A stretch of 64,000 nucleotides of DNA from Micromonospora_J zhanjiangensis (GTDB lineage: Bacteria; Actinomycetota; Actinomycetes; Mycobacteriales; Micromonosporaceae): NCBI RefSeq assembly GCF_042650605.1, contig NZ_JBHSBN010000001.1:248001-312000 (forward strand), read 5' to 3'. A program made the position numbers and the translations under genes. The notes under the pieces are model-generated. The model was given only the letters and a program-made list of their open reading frames with translations, ran no database searches and was not told the DNA's origin. Of this stretch, positions 7,324-16,211 are shown one piece after another (positions within the stretch are counted from its first letter, which is position 1; each line of letters begins with the position of its first letter).

Positions 7324-7934
7324 TGACCGAGCCGAAGACCACCCGCATCCCCGCCCCGTTCTACGCCGCCGCCGGCGCCGGTGAACTCGCCCTGCAGCAG
7401 TTGCGCAAGCTGCCGACGGTCTTCGCCGAGCTGCCCACCGTGCTCACCGACCTGACCGGCCGGGCCGCCAGCACCACCACCGAGCTGCGGGAGCGGGCCA
7501 ACGCCACGCTGCGCACCGCGAACAGCACCGCGGTCGGGCTCAAGGAGCGGGCCCGGACCAGCACCACCGAGCTGGACGTCGACAAGCTCCGCGAGGCGGC
7601 CATCCGCAACGCCGCGGTCGTGGTGGCCGGCGCCCAGTCCGCCCAGGAGCGGGCCACCGCCCTGTACGGCGCGCTGGTCGCCCGCGGCGAGCGGGTCGTC
7701 GGCACCGGCGTGGTGCAGGCGGCCGACACGGTCAACGCCGACATGGCGGCGACCGAGGCCCCGGCCGAGGTGACCGCGACCCCGGCCGATGTGGCCGAGA
7801 CGGTGGCGGCCAAGCCGGCCGCGAAGCGACCCCGGACGGTCAAGCCGGCCAAGCGCGCCGCGGCGACGGACACCCCGTCGGCCAAGCTGCCGGCGAAGGC
7901 GACCGCCAAGCGCACCCGGCCGGCCGCCGAGTAG
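7323..7934 (+). CDS. HbhA-like Lys/Ala-rich protein
   Basis: A 203-aa protein. Residues 1-130 are helical (PAPFYAAAGAGELALQQLRKLP, then Ala/Thr-rich heptads). The C-terminal 60 residues carry repeated Lys-Pro/Lys-Ala blocks (AAKPAAKRPRTVKPAKRAA; AKLPAKATAKRTRPAAE). This is the architecture of mycobacterial heparin-binding hemagglutinin: coiled coil plus a basic tail. Mycobacterial HbhA also has roles in lipid inclusions and cell poles, and here it is probably not an adhesin. There is no signal peptide. It is coupled to the XRE gene by TGATG. Confidence 0.7.
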   Translation: MTEPKTTRIPAPFYAAAGAGELALQQLRKLPTVFAELPTVLTDLTGRAASTTTELRERANATLRTANSTAVGLKERARTSTTELDVDKLREAAIRNAAVVVAGAQSAQERATALYGALVARGERVVGTGVVQAADTVNADMAATEAPAEVTATPADVAETVAAKPAAKRPRTVKPAKRAAATDTPSAKLPAKATAKRTRPAAE

Positions 7935-7962
7935 CCGGCCACCGACCCACGCGACGCGCTCA

Positions 7963-8004
7963 CGGACCCCGGGCGGGTGCCATGTGGCACCTACCCGGGG
8001 TCCG
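7963..8004 (+). terminator. Near-perfect 20-bp-arm hairpin
   Basis: Left arm 7963-7982 and right arm 7985-8004 pair except at two adjacent positions (GGGCGGGTGCC against GGCACCTACCC). It sits 29 nt after the HbhA-like stop and directly before the TAAGCT hexamer of the DUF2516 gene, so it probably separates two transcription units. Confidence 0.6.
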
Positions 8005-8022
8005 CGACATAAGCTTCATGGC

Positions 8023-8340
8023 ATGAGGGCCACCGCCGCGCCGATATTCTTCGCCAACGTCCGGTACGTCATCGACGTTGTGCTCCTCGTCTTCGCGCTC
8101 ATCGTGCAGGGCGTCGCCTTCGTCCACGCGCTCACCCAGCGGTCCGACGCGTTCCCCGCGATCGGCACCCTGCCCAAGGGCGGCTGGCTGATCATCCTCG
8201 GGCTGTCCATGGTGCTCACGCTGTTTCTCTTCGGTCCGATCAGCATCTTCGGTCTGATCGGGATCACCGCGGCGTTGGTCTACCTGCTCGACGTACGGGT
8301 GGGATTGCGGGACCTGACCGACGGCAAGGGCTTCTGGTGA
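8023..8340 (+). CDS. DUF2516 small membrane protein
   Basis: A 105-aa protein with three hydrophobic helices (VRYVIDVVLLVFALIVQGVA; WLIILGLSMVLTLFLFGPIS; FGLIGITAALVYLLDV) and a short cytoplasmic tail, RVGLRDLTDGKGFW. This is the DUF2516 family (Rv0476 type), found beside HbhA in many actinobacteria. Function unknown. TAAGCT (8010-8015) ends 7 nt upstream of the ATG. The stop overlaps the hydrolase GTG as GTGA. Confidence 0.85.
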   Translation: MRATAAPIFFANVRYVIDVVLLVFALIVQGVAFVHALTQRSDAFPAIGTLPKGGWLIILGLSMVLTLFLFGPISIFGLIGITAALVYLLDVRVGLRDLTDGKGFW

Positions 8341-9227
8341 GGGATTTCCGCTGGCCACCGCCGCCGGACGGCGGGCCGCGGACGTACGGCCCGGGGCCCA
8401 GCGCCCCGCGCACCGGCCGGCCGGCCATCCCCGACCCGGAGACCGAGCTGGTCGCCACCCCGCACGGCGTACGGCTGGAGCGGCTGGTCACCGGCGGCGG
8501 CGACCCGATCACGGTGTTCGCGCACGGGCTGGGCAACGGCATCGCCACCACCCGCCCGCTCGGCAGCGCGGTGCGCGGCCGCAAGATTTTCTTCCAGTTC
8601 CGCGGGCACGGTCGCTCGGACGCCCCGCCCGGCCCGTGGGGTTACGCCGACCTGGCCCGCGACCTGCGGGCCGTCGCCGACCTCGGGCAGGCCACCCGGG
8701 CGTTGGGGGTGAGCCTGGGTGCCGGCGCGCTGTGCCGGCTGCTCGCCGAGAGTCCGGCCCGGTTCGAGCGGGTGGTCTTCTTCCTCCCGGCGGTGCTGGA
8801 CCGACCCCGCCCGGCGGTCGCCCGGGACCGGCTGACCGAGCTGCTGGCCGCGGTCGACGCCGGGGACGCCGCCGCGGTCGCCGACGTGGTCTCGTACGAG
8901 GCCCCGGCGCCGGTCCGGAACACTCCCGCCGGCTGGGCCTACCTGCGTCAGCGGGTCGACCAGTTGATGCGGGACGGGCTGGCTCCCGCGCTGGCCACGC
9001 TCCCCGACGAGGTGGCCGTCCCGGACCGCGCGGCGTTGGCCGAGGTCACCGCGCGGGCCCTGGTGATCGGCTGCGTCGGTGACGACCTGCACCCGGCCGA
9101 GGTGGCCGAGCAGTTCGCCGCGGCCCTGCCGCACGCGACCCTGCACGTGTACGACCGGCCGGCCGTGCTCTGGACCAACCGGGCGGACCTGCGGGACCGG
9201 ATCTCCGAGTTCCTCAACGGAGAGTAG
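8337..9227 (+). CDS. Alpha/beta hydrolase
   Basis: A 296-aa alpha/beta-hydrolase fold protein. The oxyanion strand is ITVFAHGLGNG (about 59-69), the nucleophile elbow GVSLGAG (GxSxG, Ser near residue 125) and the acid strand ALVIGCVGDDLHPAE. The usual C-terminal catalytic His is not obvious: the end reads HATLHVYDRPAVLWTNRADLRDRI. There is a proline-rich N-terminus of 35 residues. The substrate is unknown. It is translationally coupled to the DUF2516 gene. Confidence 0.75.
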   Translation: MRDFRWPPPPDGGPRTYGPGPSAPRTGRPAIPDPETELVATPHGVRLERLVTGGGDPITVFAHGLGNGIATTRPLGSAVRGRKIFFQFRGHGRSDAPPGPWGYADLARDLRAVADLGQATRALGVSLGAGALCRLLAESPARFERVVFFLPAVLDRPRPAVARDRLTELLAAVDAGDAAAVADVVSYEAPAPVRNTPAGWAYLRQRVDQLMRDGLAPALATLPDEVAVPDRAALAEVTARALVIGCVGDDLHPAEVAEQFAAALPHATLHVYDRPAVLWTNRADLRDRISEFLNGE

Positions 9228-9354
9228 TCGAGCGGGCGCCGGGACGTGCCGATCGATCGACCGGTGTCGTCGGGGGTGAAGGTCGGGTGAAGTCCCCGTC
9301 GGGTTGCCGTGACCGGGGCACCCCGGGTCCGGGCGGCGGTATCTGCTGGACTCC

Positions 9355-11622
9355 GTGGAGGCCTATCGATTTCCGCCGCGGCGGCACCGGGCGCTGCGGT
9401 ACCTGGAGAAACTGACCGTCACCCTGCTGGTCGTGGGGGTGGCGGCGGCCGGTGTGCTGGCGGCCGTCGTCGACGCTACGGCGGTGCCGGCCGATCCGGT
9501 GGTGGCACAGGCGTCGGTGCTGTACTACCGGGACGGCCGGACCGTGCTGGCCCGGGTGGGGCCGAACAACCGCACCGACGTGCCGCTGGCCCGGGTGCCG
9601 GTGGCGGTACGCCGGGCCGTGCTGGCCGCCGAGGACCGTGGCTTCTACGAGCACGCCGGCATCTCGGCCCGCGGCGTGCTGCGGGCGGCCTGGGCGAACC
9701 TGTCCGGCGCCGGCGAGGGCGCCTCGACCATCACCCAGCAGTACGCCCGCAACGCCTACCTCAACCAGGAACGCACCGCCACCCGGAAGGCCAAGGAGGC
9801 GACTCTCGCCCTCAAGCTCGAACAGGAGCTGAGCAAGGACCAGGTGCTGGAGCGCTACCTGAACACCGTCTACTTCGGCCGCAACGCGTACGGGATCGAG
9901 GCGGCGGCGCTGGCGTACTTCAACACCACCACCGACCGGCTCACCCTGGCGCAGGGCGCGCTGCTGGCCGCGGTGATCAAGGACCCGTGGAACTTCGACC
10001 CGGCGGTGGACCGGGCGGCCGTCGAATACCGGTGGCGGTGGATCCTGAACGGCATGGCGGAACTCGGCTGGGCCGGGCCCGACGGCGCCGCCCTCGCCTT
10101 CCCGGCCACCCAGCCGCGGTTCGCCAACGCCGTCGGCGGTCCGCTCGGTCTCGTCGTCGACCAGGTGGAGCAGGAGTTGAGCCGGCACGGGATCCCACCG
10201 CAACGGTTCCACTCGGCCGGCCTGAAGATCGTCACCACGCTGGACGTCACGGCCGAGCGGGCGGCCCTGGACCGGATGGCCGCGCTGCGCCGTACCCAGC
10301 CGGCCGCCCTGCACGCCGCGCTGGTCGCGGTGGAACCGACGACCGGCGCGGTACGTGCCTACTACGGCGGGGAGAACGGCACCGGGTACTTCGACGACGC
10401 CGTCGCGGCCCGCCCGCCGGGCGCCACCTTCACGCCGGTGGTGCTGGCCGAAGGACTCCGGCAGGGCATCTCGGTCCGGTCCCGGTGGGACGGCTCGTCG
10501 CCCCGCACGTTCCACGACCGGTACGGGGTACCGCTGGTCAACCCGCACGGAGACCAGTGCAAGCCGTGCACCCTGGACGTGGCGATGAGACTGTCGTTGA
10601 AGACGCCGTTCTACGCGCTGGCCGAACGGGTCGGCCCGGACCGGGTCCGGAAGCTGGCCGTCGCGGCCGGCGTCGCGGACCGCTACACCGGCGTGAAGTC
10701 ACTTGTCGACGAGGAGACCGCGCCGACGCCCGGCCGGACCCGGGCGGACATCTCGCTGAGCCGCTACCCGGTCTCACCGGCCGACCTGGCCAGCGTGTAC
10801 GCCACCTTCGCGGCCCAGGGCGCGCATGCCGAGCGGCACTTCGTCGAGTCGGTCAGCGGACCGGGCGGCGCCGTCGAGTACCGGGCGGCCGTACGCCGTA
10901 CCCGGGTGTTGTCGGAACCGGCGGCCGGCGACGTGACCGCGGTGCTCAGTGCGGGGCTGCTGGCGGCGGGCGGGTCGGTACCGGGCCGGCCGGCGGCCGG
11001 CAAGGCCGGCACCACCGCGTACGGCGACACGGGTGACTACTCCGACGCCTGGATGGCCGGCTACACGCCGCAACTGGCGGCGGTGGTCTGGATCGGTCGG
11101 GCGGAGCCCGGTCCGATCCGGGACGTGCGGCACCGGCCCATCGCCGGTGAGGGACTGCCGGCGACCCTGTGGCGGGACTTCCTGACCGCCGCGATGGCCG
11201 GCCAGCCGGTCGCCGACCTGCCGGAACCGGGTCACGTCGGCAGCGAGTCCGCGGGCGAACTGCCGGCGGCGTCGGCACCGCCGGATCCGGCCGGGCACGC
11301 TTTCGGATCGCAGGGGAGCGGTGGGCCGGCGCCGTCCCCCGAGCCGACGAAGGGGACCTCCGCCCGACCGGCCACCGGGTACCCTTCGACGGCATGGGCG
11401 TCACGAAGCACGGGCACACCCACCGTCTCGACCTGGCCGATCCGACCCTGCGGGAGTGGCAGTGCGTGGTTCTGTCCGCCGATCCGGAGCAGGGCATCGT
11501 GCTGGACCGGTCGGCGTTCTACCCCGGCGGCGGTGGCCAACCACCGGACCACGGCGTACTGCTCTGGCAGGGCGTACAGACCCGGATCGTCGGCACCCGC
11601 AAGGGTGACGACCTCTACCTGA
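9355..11622 (+). CDS. Class A penicillin-binding protein with degenerate transpeptidase motifs
   Basis: A 755-aa protein with an N-terminal membrane anchor (about 19-43). The GT51 glycosyltransferase looks intact: AAEDRGFYEHAG with catalytic Glu93, GASTITQQYARN (122-132), RKAKEATLALKLEQ, and LERYLNTVYFGRNAYGIEAAA. The transpeptidase fold follows, but the active-site motifs are changed. The SxxK box reads A357-T-F-T360, the SxN box reads S414-L-K416 and the KTG box reads K550-A-G552. It is therefore predicted to polymerise glycan strands but not cross-link. The C-terminal 75 residues are Ser/Pro/Thr-rich and overlap the AlaX gene by 229 nt in another frame. Confidence 0.85.
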   Translation: MEAYRFPPRRHRALRYLEKLTVTLLVVGVAAAGVLAAVVDATAVPADPVVAQASVLYYRDGRTVLARVGPNNRTDVPLARVPVAVRRAVLAAEDRGFYEHAGISARGVLRAAWANLSGAGEGASTITQQYARNAYLNQERTATRKAKEATLALKLEQELSKDQVLERYLNTVYFGRNAYGIEAAALAYFNTTTDRLTLAQGALLAAVIKDPWNFDPAVDRAAVEYRWRWILNGMAELGWAGPDGAALAFPATQPRFANAVGGPLGLVVDQVEQELSRHGIPPQRFHSAGLKIVTTLDVTAERAALDRMAALRRTQPAALHAALVAVEPTTGAVRAYYGGENGTGYFDDAVAARPPGATFTPVVLAEGLRQGISVRSRWDGSSPRTFHDRYGVPLVNPHGDQCKPCTLDVAMRLSLKTPFYALAERVGPDRVRKLAVAAGVADRYTGVKSLVDEETAPTPGRTRADISLSRYPVSPADLASVYATFAAQGAHAERHFVESVSGPGGAVEYRAAVRRTRVLSEPAAGDVTAVLSAGLLAAGGSVPGRPAAGKAGTTAYGDTGDYSDAWMAGYTPQLAAVVWIGRAEPGPIRDVRHRPIAGEGLPATLWRDFLTAAMAGQPVADLPEPGHVGSESAGELPAASAPPDPAGHAFGSQGSGGPAPSPEPTKGTSARPATGYPSTAWASRSTGTPTVSTWPIRPCGSGSAWFCPPIRSRASCWTGRRSTPAAVANHRTTAYCSGRAYRPGSSAPARVTTST

Positions 11623-12131
11623 TCCCCGCCGAGGGTGACCCGCTCCCGCCGGCCGGCACGACCGTCACCGGCGCGGTGGAGGACACCCGCCGGACCTTGC
11701 TGATGCGCACCCACTCCGGCCTGCACGTGCTGTGCGGCGTGGTGTTCCGCGATTTCGGCGCGTTGGTCACCGGCGGCAACATGGAGCCCGGCGAGGCCCG
11801 GATGGACTTCAACCTGCCGGAGGTGCCGCCCGACTTCAAGGCCCGGATCGAGGAGCTGGTCAACACCGAGGTCGCCGCCGACCGGTCGGTCGCGGTGCGG
11901 GTGCTGCCCCGGGCCGAGGCGTTGGCCCTGCCGGACATCATCCGGACCCAGTCCAACCTGATCCCGCCGGACGAGCAGGAGGTGCGGATCGTCGACATCG
12001 TCGGCCTGGACGTGCAGGCCGACGGCGGCACGCACGTCGCGTCCACCGCCCAGATCGGGAAGATACGGGTGGTCAAGGTGGAGAGCAAGGGCCGCGCCAA
12101 CCGTCGGGTCCGGGTCCGCCTCGCCGACTGA
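11394..12131 (+). CDS. AlaX-type alanyl-tRNA editing protein
   Basis: A 245-aa stand-alone editing domain related to the AlaRS C-terminal half, expected to deacylate Ser-tRNA(Ala) or Gly-tRNA(Ala). It has RSAFYPGGGGQPPDHG, the zinc-site motif THSGLH (HxxxH) and the second half DVQADGGTHVAST, where AlaRS has CGGTH. The Cys zinc ligand is replaced by Asp here, as I recall for some AlaX proteins. TACCCT (11380-11385) ends 8 nt before the ATG, inside the PBP reading frame, suggesting an independent leaderless mRNA. Confidence 0.85.
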   Translation: MGVTKHGHTHRLDLADPTLREWQCVVLSADPEQGIVLDRSAFYPGGGGQPPDHGVLLWQGVQTRIVGTRKGDDLYLIPAEGDPLPPAGTTVTGAVEDTRRTLLMRTHSGLHVLCGVVFRDFGALVTGGNMEPGEARMDFNLPEVPPDFKARIEELVNTEVAADRSVAVRVLPRAEALALPDIIRTQSNLIPPDEQEVRIVDIVGLDVQADGGTHVASTAQIGKIRVVKVESKGRANRRVRVRLAD

Positions 12132-12202
12132 CCGGGGTCGGCAGCCCGACCGGGCGGAATAACCGGACACCGGTTGTCAGGGTTCGTTGCCACGATCGGC
12201 GG

Positions 12203-13117
12203 ATGAACCGACCACTGACTGGAAAGATCGCGCTCGTCGCCGGGGCCACCCGGGGCGCCGGCCGGCAGATCGCCGTGCAACTCGGCGCCGCCGGAGCCAC
12301 CGTCTACGCCACTGGCCGCAGCACCCGCGACCGCCGCTCCGAGATGGACCGGCCGGAAACCATCGAGGAGACCGCCGAACTGGTCACCGCGGCCGGCGGT
12401 ACCGGCGTCGCCGTACCGGTGGATCACCTGGACCCGGAGCAGGTGCGGGCGCTGACCGGGCGGATCGACCGCGAGCAGGGCCGGCTGGACGTGCTGGTGA
12501 ACGACATCTGGGGCGGCGACCCGCTGGTCACCTGGCACAAGCCGGTCTGGGAACAGCCCCTCGAACAGGGCCTGCGTACCCTGCGGCTGGCGATCGACAC
12601 GCACATCGTCACCAGCCACTTCGCCCTGCCGCTGCTGATCCGCCGGCCCGGCGGCCTGGTGGTCGAGATGGGCGACGGCACCACCGCGTACAACGAAACC
12701 AACTACCGGCTGTCGGTCTTCTACGACCTGGCCAAGGTGTCGGTCAACCGGTTGGCCTTCAGCCAGGCACACGAACTGCGCCAGCACGGCGCCACCGCCG
12801 TGGCGCTGACACCCGGTTGGCTCCGGTCGGAGAGCATGCTGGACCACTTCGGCGTCACCGAGGAGAACTGGCGGGACGCCACGGCCGACCAACCGCACTT
12901 CGCCATCTCGGAGTCGCCCGCGTACGTCGGCCGGGCGGTGGCCGCGCTCGCCGCGGACCCGGACCGGGCCCGCTGGTCGGGACAGTCGCTGTCCAGCGGC
13001 CAACTCGCCCGGGTGTACGGCTTCACCGACCTGGACGGCAGCCAGCCGGACGCGTGGCGGTATCTCGTCGAGGTGCAGGATCCCGGGAAACCGGCCGACG
13101 TCACCGGCTACCGCTGA
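12203..13117 (+). CDS. Short-chain dehydrogenase/reductase
   Basis: A 304-aa classical SDR. The NAD(P) motif is ALVAGATRGAGRQIA (TGxxxGxG type, near residue 10); RSTRDRR after the second strand favours NADP. The NNAG position reads VLVNDIWGG, and the catalytic Tyr/Lys pair is YDLAK. An insertion around TWHKPVWEQPLEQG is typical of longer actinobacterial SDRs. The substrate is unknown. CACGAT ends 6 nt before the ATG. It overlaps the convergent WYL gene by 10 bp. Confidence 0.8.
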   Translation: MNRPLTGKIALVAGATRGAGRQIAVQLGAAGATVYATGRSTRDRRSEMDRPETIEETAELVTAAGGTGVAVPVDHLDPEQVRALTGRIDREQGRLDVLVNDIWGGDPLVTWHKPVWEQPLEQGLRTLRLAIDTHIVTSHFALPLLIRRPGGLVVEMGDGTTAYNETNYRLSVFYDLAKVSVNRLAFSQAHELRQHGATAVALTPGWLRSESMLDHFGVTEENWRDATADQPHFAISESPAYVGRAVAALAADPDRARWSGQSLSSGQLARVYGFTDLDGSQPDAWRYLVEVQDPGKPADVTGYR

Positions 13118-14124
13118 TCGACGGGCACCAGCCCGCCGCCGGTCCCGTCTGCGGCGGCGTCCGGGTAGAGCGCCACCAGGCGGGCGGCGGCGGTGCTGAA
13201 CAGGGCTCGCAGTTCCGGCGGTGACACGGCCTCCACCTCGGGCCCGAGGGCGAGCAACTGGGTGTAGGCCACCCCGACCGACTCGACCGGGAGTTGGGTG
13301 GTGACCCAGCCGTACCGGTCGGGGTCGCCGGCCGCGGCGACGGCCTCCCGGGCCGCGGGCGCCTCGACCACGTGCCGCAACTGCCGCAACCCGGCCGGGC
13401 TGAGCCGGACGGTCACCGATTCGGGGAGCATCGCCCGGACGAACTCCGCCGCCCGGTCGGTCCAGAACCCGGCCAGGTCGAACGCCTTGTCCCGGACGAA
13501 CGGGGTGTCCAGGTCGCGGACGCCGACCACCCGGTCCACCCGGTAGGTCCGGTGGCCGTCGCCGACCCGGGCCACGAGGTACCAGACGCCGCCCTTGAGG
13601 ACCAGCCCGTAGGGCTGCGCGGTCCGGGTCACCTCGCGGTCGCCCCGGCGGTAGCGCAACTCCACCGACCGGTCCCGCCACACCGCCGTGGCCAGGTCGG
13701 TGAGCAGCGGCGGTGGGTCCGCGGTCCGGAACCACCCGGGTACGTCCAGGTGGAAGCGCGCCCCGGTGCGGGTGGCGGCGTCCCGGAGCCCGGGCGGCAG
13801 CGCGGCGAGCACCTTCAACTCGGCGGTCGCCACCGCCTCGGCCAGTCCCATGTCACCGGCCGGACCGGGCAGGCCGGTCAGGAAGAGGGCGTCCGCCTCG
13901 TCGCGACTCAGCCCGGTTAACCGGGTCCGGTACCCGCCCAGCAGCCGGTAGCCGCCGGCCCGGCCCCGGTCGGCGTACACCGGCACCCCGGCCGCCGACA
14001 GCGCGAGCACGTCGCGATAGACGGTCCGCTCGGAAACCTCCAACTCGCGGGCCAGTTCACCGGCGGTCATCGCCTCCCGGGACTGCAACAGGAGGACCAA
14101 CGAGATCAGCCTGGCGGCGCGCAC
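13108..14124 (-). CDS. WYL-domain transcriptional regulator (YafY type)
   Basis: A 338-aa protein. The N-terminal HTH_11 covers residues 1-60 (RLISLVLLLQSREAMTAGELARELEVSERTVYRDV). The WYL domain lies at about 130-210 (WRDRSVELRYRRG...AQPYGLVLKGGVWYLVARVGDGHRTYRVDRV), followed by a WCX-like C-terminal part. WYL regulators usually sense nucleotides or other ligands and control nearby genes, so the convergent SDR is a possible target. The frame is open to 14211, but GTG 14124 starts the conserved helix and avoids overlap with the upstream gene. Confidence 0.85.
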   Translation of the reverse strand: MRAARLISLVLLLQSREAMTAGELARELEVSERTVYRDVLALSAAGVPVYADRGRAGGYRLLGGYRTRLTGLSRDEADALFLTGLPGPAGDMGLAEAVATAELKVLAALPPGLRDAATRTGARFHLDVPGWFRTADPPPLLTDLATAVWRDRSVELRYRRGDREVTRTAQPYGLVLKGGVWYLVARVGDGHRTYRVDRVVGVRDLDTPFVRDKAFDLAGFWTDRAAEFVRAMLPESVTVRLSPAGLRQLRHVVEAPAAREAVAAAGDPDRYGWVTTQLPVESVGVAYTQLLALGPEVEAVSPPELRALFSTAAARLVALYPDAAADGTGGGLVPVDQR

Positions 14125-14140
14125 GGTCGCGTCCCGGCGG

Positions 14141-14815
14141 TCAGCGGTTGCCGGGGGTGAGCAGGCCGCGTTCGAAGGCGGTGGCCACCGCGGCGGCGCG
14201 GTCGTTGACACCGAGCTTGGCGTAGACGTGCAGCAGGTGGGTCTTGACGGTGGCCTCGCTGATGAACAAATGCCGGGCCGCCTCCCGGTTCGACGAGCCG
14301 CGGGCCACCAACGCCAGCACCTCCAGCTCCCGCTGGCTGAGCGGTTCCTCGGCCGGCGCGCGCAGCCGGCCCATCAGGCGGCTGGCCACCGACGGCGACA
14401 GCACCGACTCGCCCCGGGCGGCGGCCCGGACCGCCCGGAACAACTCCTCGCGCGGGGTGTCCTTGAGCAGGTAACCGGTGGCTCCGGCCTGGATCGCCGG
14501 TAGCACGTCGCTGTCCGTGTCGTACGTGGTGAGCACCAGCACCCGGGCGGTCAGCCCGCGCTCTGCCATGGTGGTGATCGCGGTGACCCCGTCCATGCCG
14601 GGCATCCGCAGGTCCATCAGGACCACGTCCGGGGTGAGCGCCTCGACCAGGGCCAGCGCCTCGGCGCCGCCGGCCGCCTCGCCGAGCACGGCGAAGTCCG
14701 GGTCGCCGGCGAACATGCCGCGCAGCCCGTCCCGGACCACCGGATGGTCGTCGACGATGATCAGCCCGATCGGCGTCCCGCCGGTCACGCCGCCACCGCC
14801 GCCGGGACCGGTCAC
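14141..14815 (-). CDS. NarL/LuxR-family response regulator
   Basis: A 224-aa response regulator. The receiver domain carries IIVDDHPVVRDGLRGM and the phospho-acceptor Asp in PDVVLMDLRMPGMDG, then TTYDTDSDVLPAIQAGATGYLLKD. The C-terminal LuxR HTH is PLSQRELEVLALVARGSSNREAARHLFISEATVKTHL. It is the last gene of the ABC transporter/kinase operon. GTG 14815 overlaps the kinase stop as GTGA; GTG 14788 is an alternative start, after a Gly-rich stretch. Confidence 0.9.
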   Translation of the reverse strand: MTGPGGGGGVTGGTPIGLIIVDDHPVVRDGLRGMFAGDPDFAVLGEAAGGAEALALVEALTPDVVLMDLRMPGMDGVTAITTMAERGLTARVLVLTTYDTDSDVLPAIQAGATGYLLKDTPREELFRAVRAAARGESVLSPSVASRLMGRLRAPAEEPLSQRELEVLALVARGSSNREAARHLFISEATVKTHLLHVYAKLGVNDRAAAVATAFERGLLTPGNR

Positions 14816-16176
14816 GCCGCACCGGTCAACACGGCCGGTACGGTCGCCGAGATCGCCGTGCCGGCACCCGGCTCGGACTCGATGTCCAGTCTGCCGGCCA
14901 CCCGGCTCACCCGCTGCCGCATCGCGGCCAGCCCGAAACCGCCCGGCCGCTCGGCACCGGCCGGGTCCCCGGCGGGCCCCCCGTCGCCGTCCGGCCCGGC
15001 GGTCCCGGCGGTTCCGGCGGGCGTGGCCGGGGCGGTGCGGGCGGCCGTCGCCGGCTCGGGCGGGATGGCGAAGCCCACCCCGTCGTCGCGGACGTCCAGG
15101 GTGACCACATCCTCCATGTACGACAGGGTCAGCCCCACCCGGGACGCGGCCGCGTGCTTCGCCACGTTGGTCAGCGCCTCCTGGGCGGTCCGCAGCAGGG
15201 CCACCTCGATCTCCGGGTGCATCCGGCGGATCGTACCGGTGGTGGTGATCTCCGCCCGCACGCCCTGCAGGCCCGACCAGCGCTCCACCAGGTCGGCGAG
15301 GGCGTCCGGCAGTTGGGCGGTCGCCAGCGGCTCGGGCCCGATCGCCCGGACCGACCGGCGGGCCTCGGTCAGGCTCTCCCGGGCCAGTCGGGTGGCGTTG
15401 TCCACGTGCCGCTGCCAGTCGACCCGCCGGTCCCGAGCCTGTCCGGCCGCCTCCAGTTGGGTGATCACGCCGGCCAGCCCCTGGGCGATGGTGTCGTGGA
15501 TCTCCCGGGCCATCCGCTGCCGCTCGTCCAGGACACCGGCCTCCCGGGCCTGGATGAGCAGTTGCGTGTGCAGGCCCTGGTTCTCCCGCATGCTCTCCTC
15601 CAGCTTGCGGTTCGTCTCGGCCAGTTCCTGGATGGCCCGTTTGCGGAGGATGTTCTGCTGTTCCCGGACCTTGGCGAACCAACCGACGGCGCTCGCGATG
15701 ATCATGCTGGCGAGGGCGATGACCGCCCAGAAGGCCCACGACGGGCCGTCGGTCGGCGGCCCGCCCGCGATCGCGGTGGCGGAGACCAGGGCGGCGCCGG
15801 CCACACCCGGGATCGCCCACCGGCCCGGCAGCGCGTCGAACGCGTACAGGTAGCCGCACCAGGCGAAGAAGCCGTACCAGGGGCTGAGCACCACCAGCGC
15901 CCCGGCGCAGCAGAGGAACCCGAGGAAGAACACGACCGCCCGCAGCGGGCTGCCCTGCCAACCGCGCCGGCAGCGGTGGCCGACGGCCACCCAACCCAGG
16001 GTGCCCGTGGCGATGGCGAACAGGGCCAGCAGGCGCGGGCCGGGCGACGGGGGACCGATCAGGGCGGCCAGCCCGGTGGACAGCACCAGGGTGCCGTACG
16101 GCAGGGCCTGGAAGACCCGGTCCTCCCGGCTGGTCCACGCGTCCAGTCGATCGGCCTCGTGCAGCGCGCTCGTCAT
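14812..16176 (-). CDS. Sensor histidine kinase (HisKA_3/NarX-type)
   Basis: A 454-aa kinase. It has five or six membrane segments in residues 20-165, a coiled-coil linker (REQQNILRKRAIQELAETNRKLEESMRE), then the HisKA_3 box with the phospho-His in RMAREIHDTIAQGLAG, and an HATPase_c domain (AQEALTNVAKHAAASRVGL; DDGVGFAIPP). An Ala/Gly/Pro-rich insert of about 35 residues interrupts the ATP lid. ATG 16176 follows a GGGGAG six nt upstream; the frame is open to GTG 16215, which overlaps the permease stop. It partners the regulator at 14141. Confidence 0.9.
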   Translation of the reverse strand: MTSALHEADRLDAWTSREDRVFQALPYGTLVLSTGLAALIGPPSPGPRLLALFAIATGTLGWVAVGHRCRRGWQGSPLRAVVFFLGFLCCAGALVVLSPWYGFFAWCGYLYAFDALPGRWAIPGVAGAALVSATAIAGGPPTDGPSWAFWAVIALASMIIASAVGWFAKVREQQNILRKRAIQELAETNRKLEESMRENQGLHTQLLIQAREAGVLDERQRMAREIHDTIAQGLAGVITQLEAAGQARDRRVDWQRHVDNATRLARESLTEARRSVRAIGPEPLATAQLPDALADLVERWSGLQGVRAEITTTGTIRRMHPEIEVALLRTAQEALTNVAKHAAASRVGLTLSYMEDVVTLDVRDDGVGFAIPPEPATAARTAPATPAGTAGTAGPDGDGGPAGDPAGAERPGGFGLAAMRQRVSRVAGRLDIESEPGAGTAISATVPAVLTGAA

Positions 16177-16211
16177 GGCTCTCCCCGCCCCTGCCCCGAT
16201 CGCGTCCGCCG

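Noticed and set aside
11394..12131. AlaX zinc-site Cys replaced by Asp (DGGTH for CGGTH) as a sign of inactivation
   Set aside because: From memory, DGGTH occurs in some stand-alone AlaX proteins, and the HxxxH pair is intact, so this is probably a family variant.
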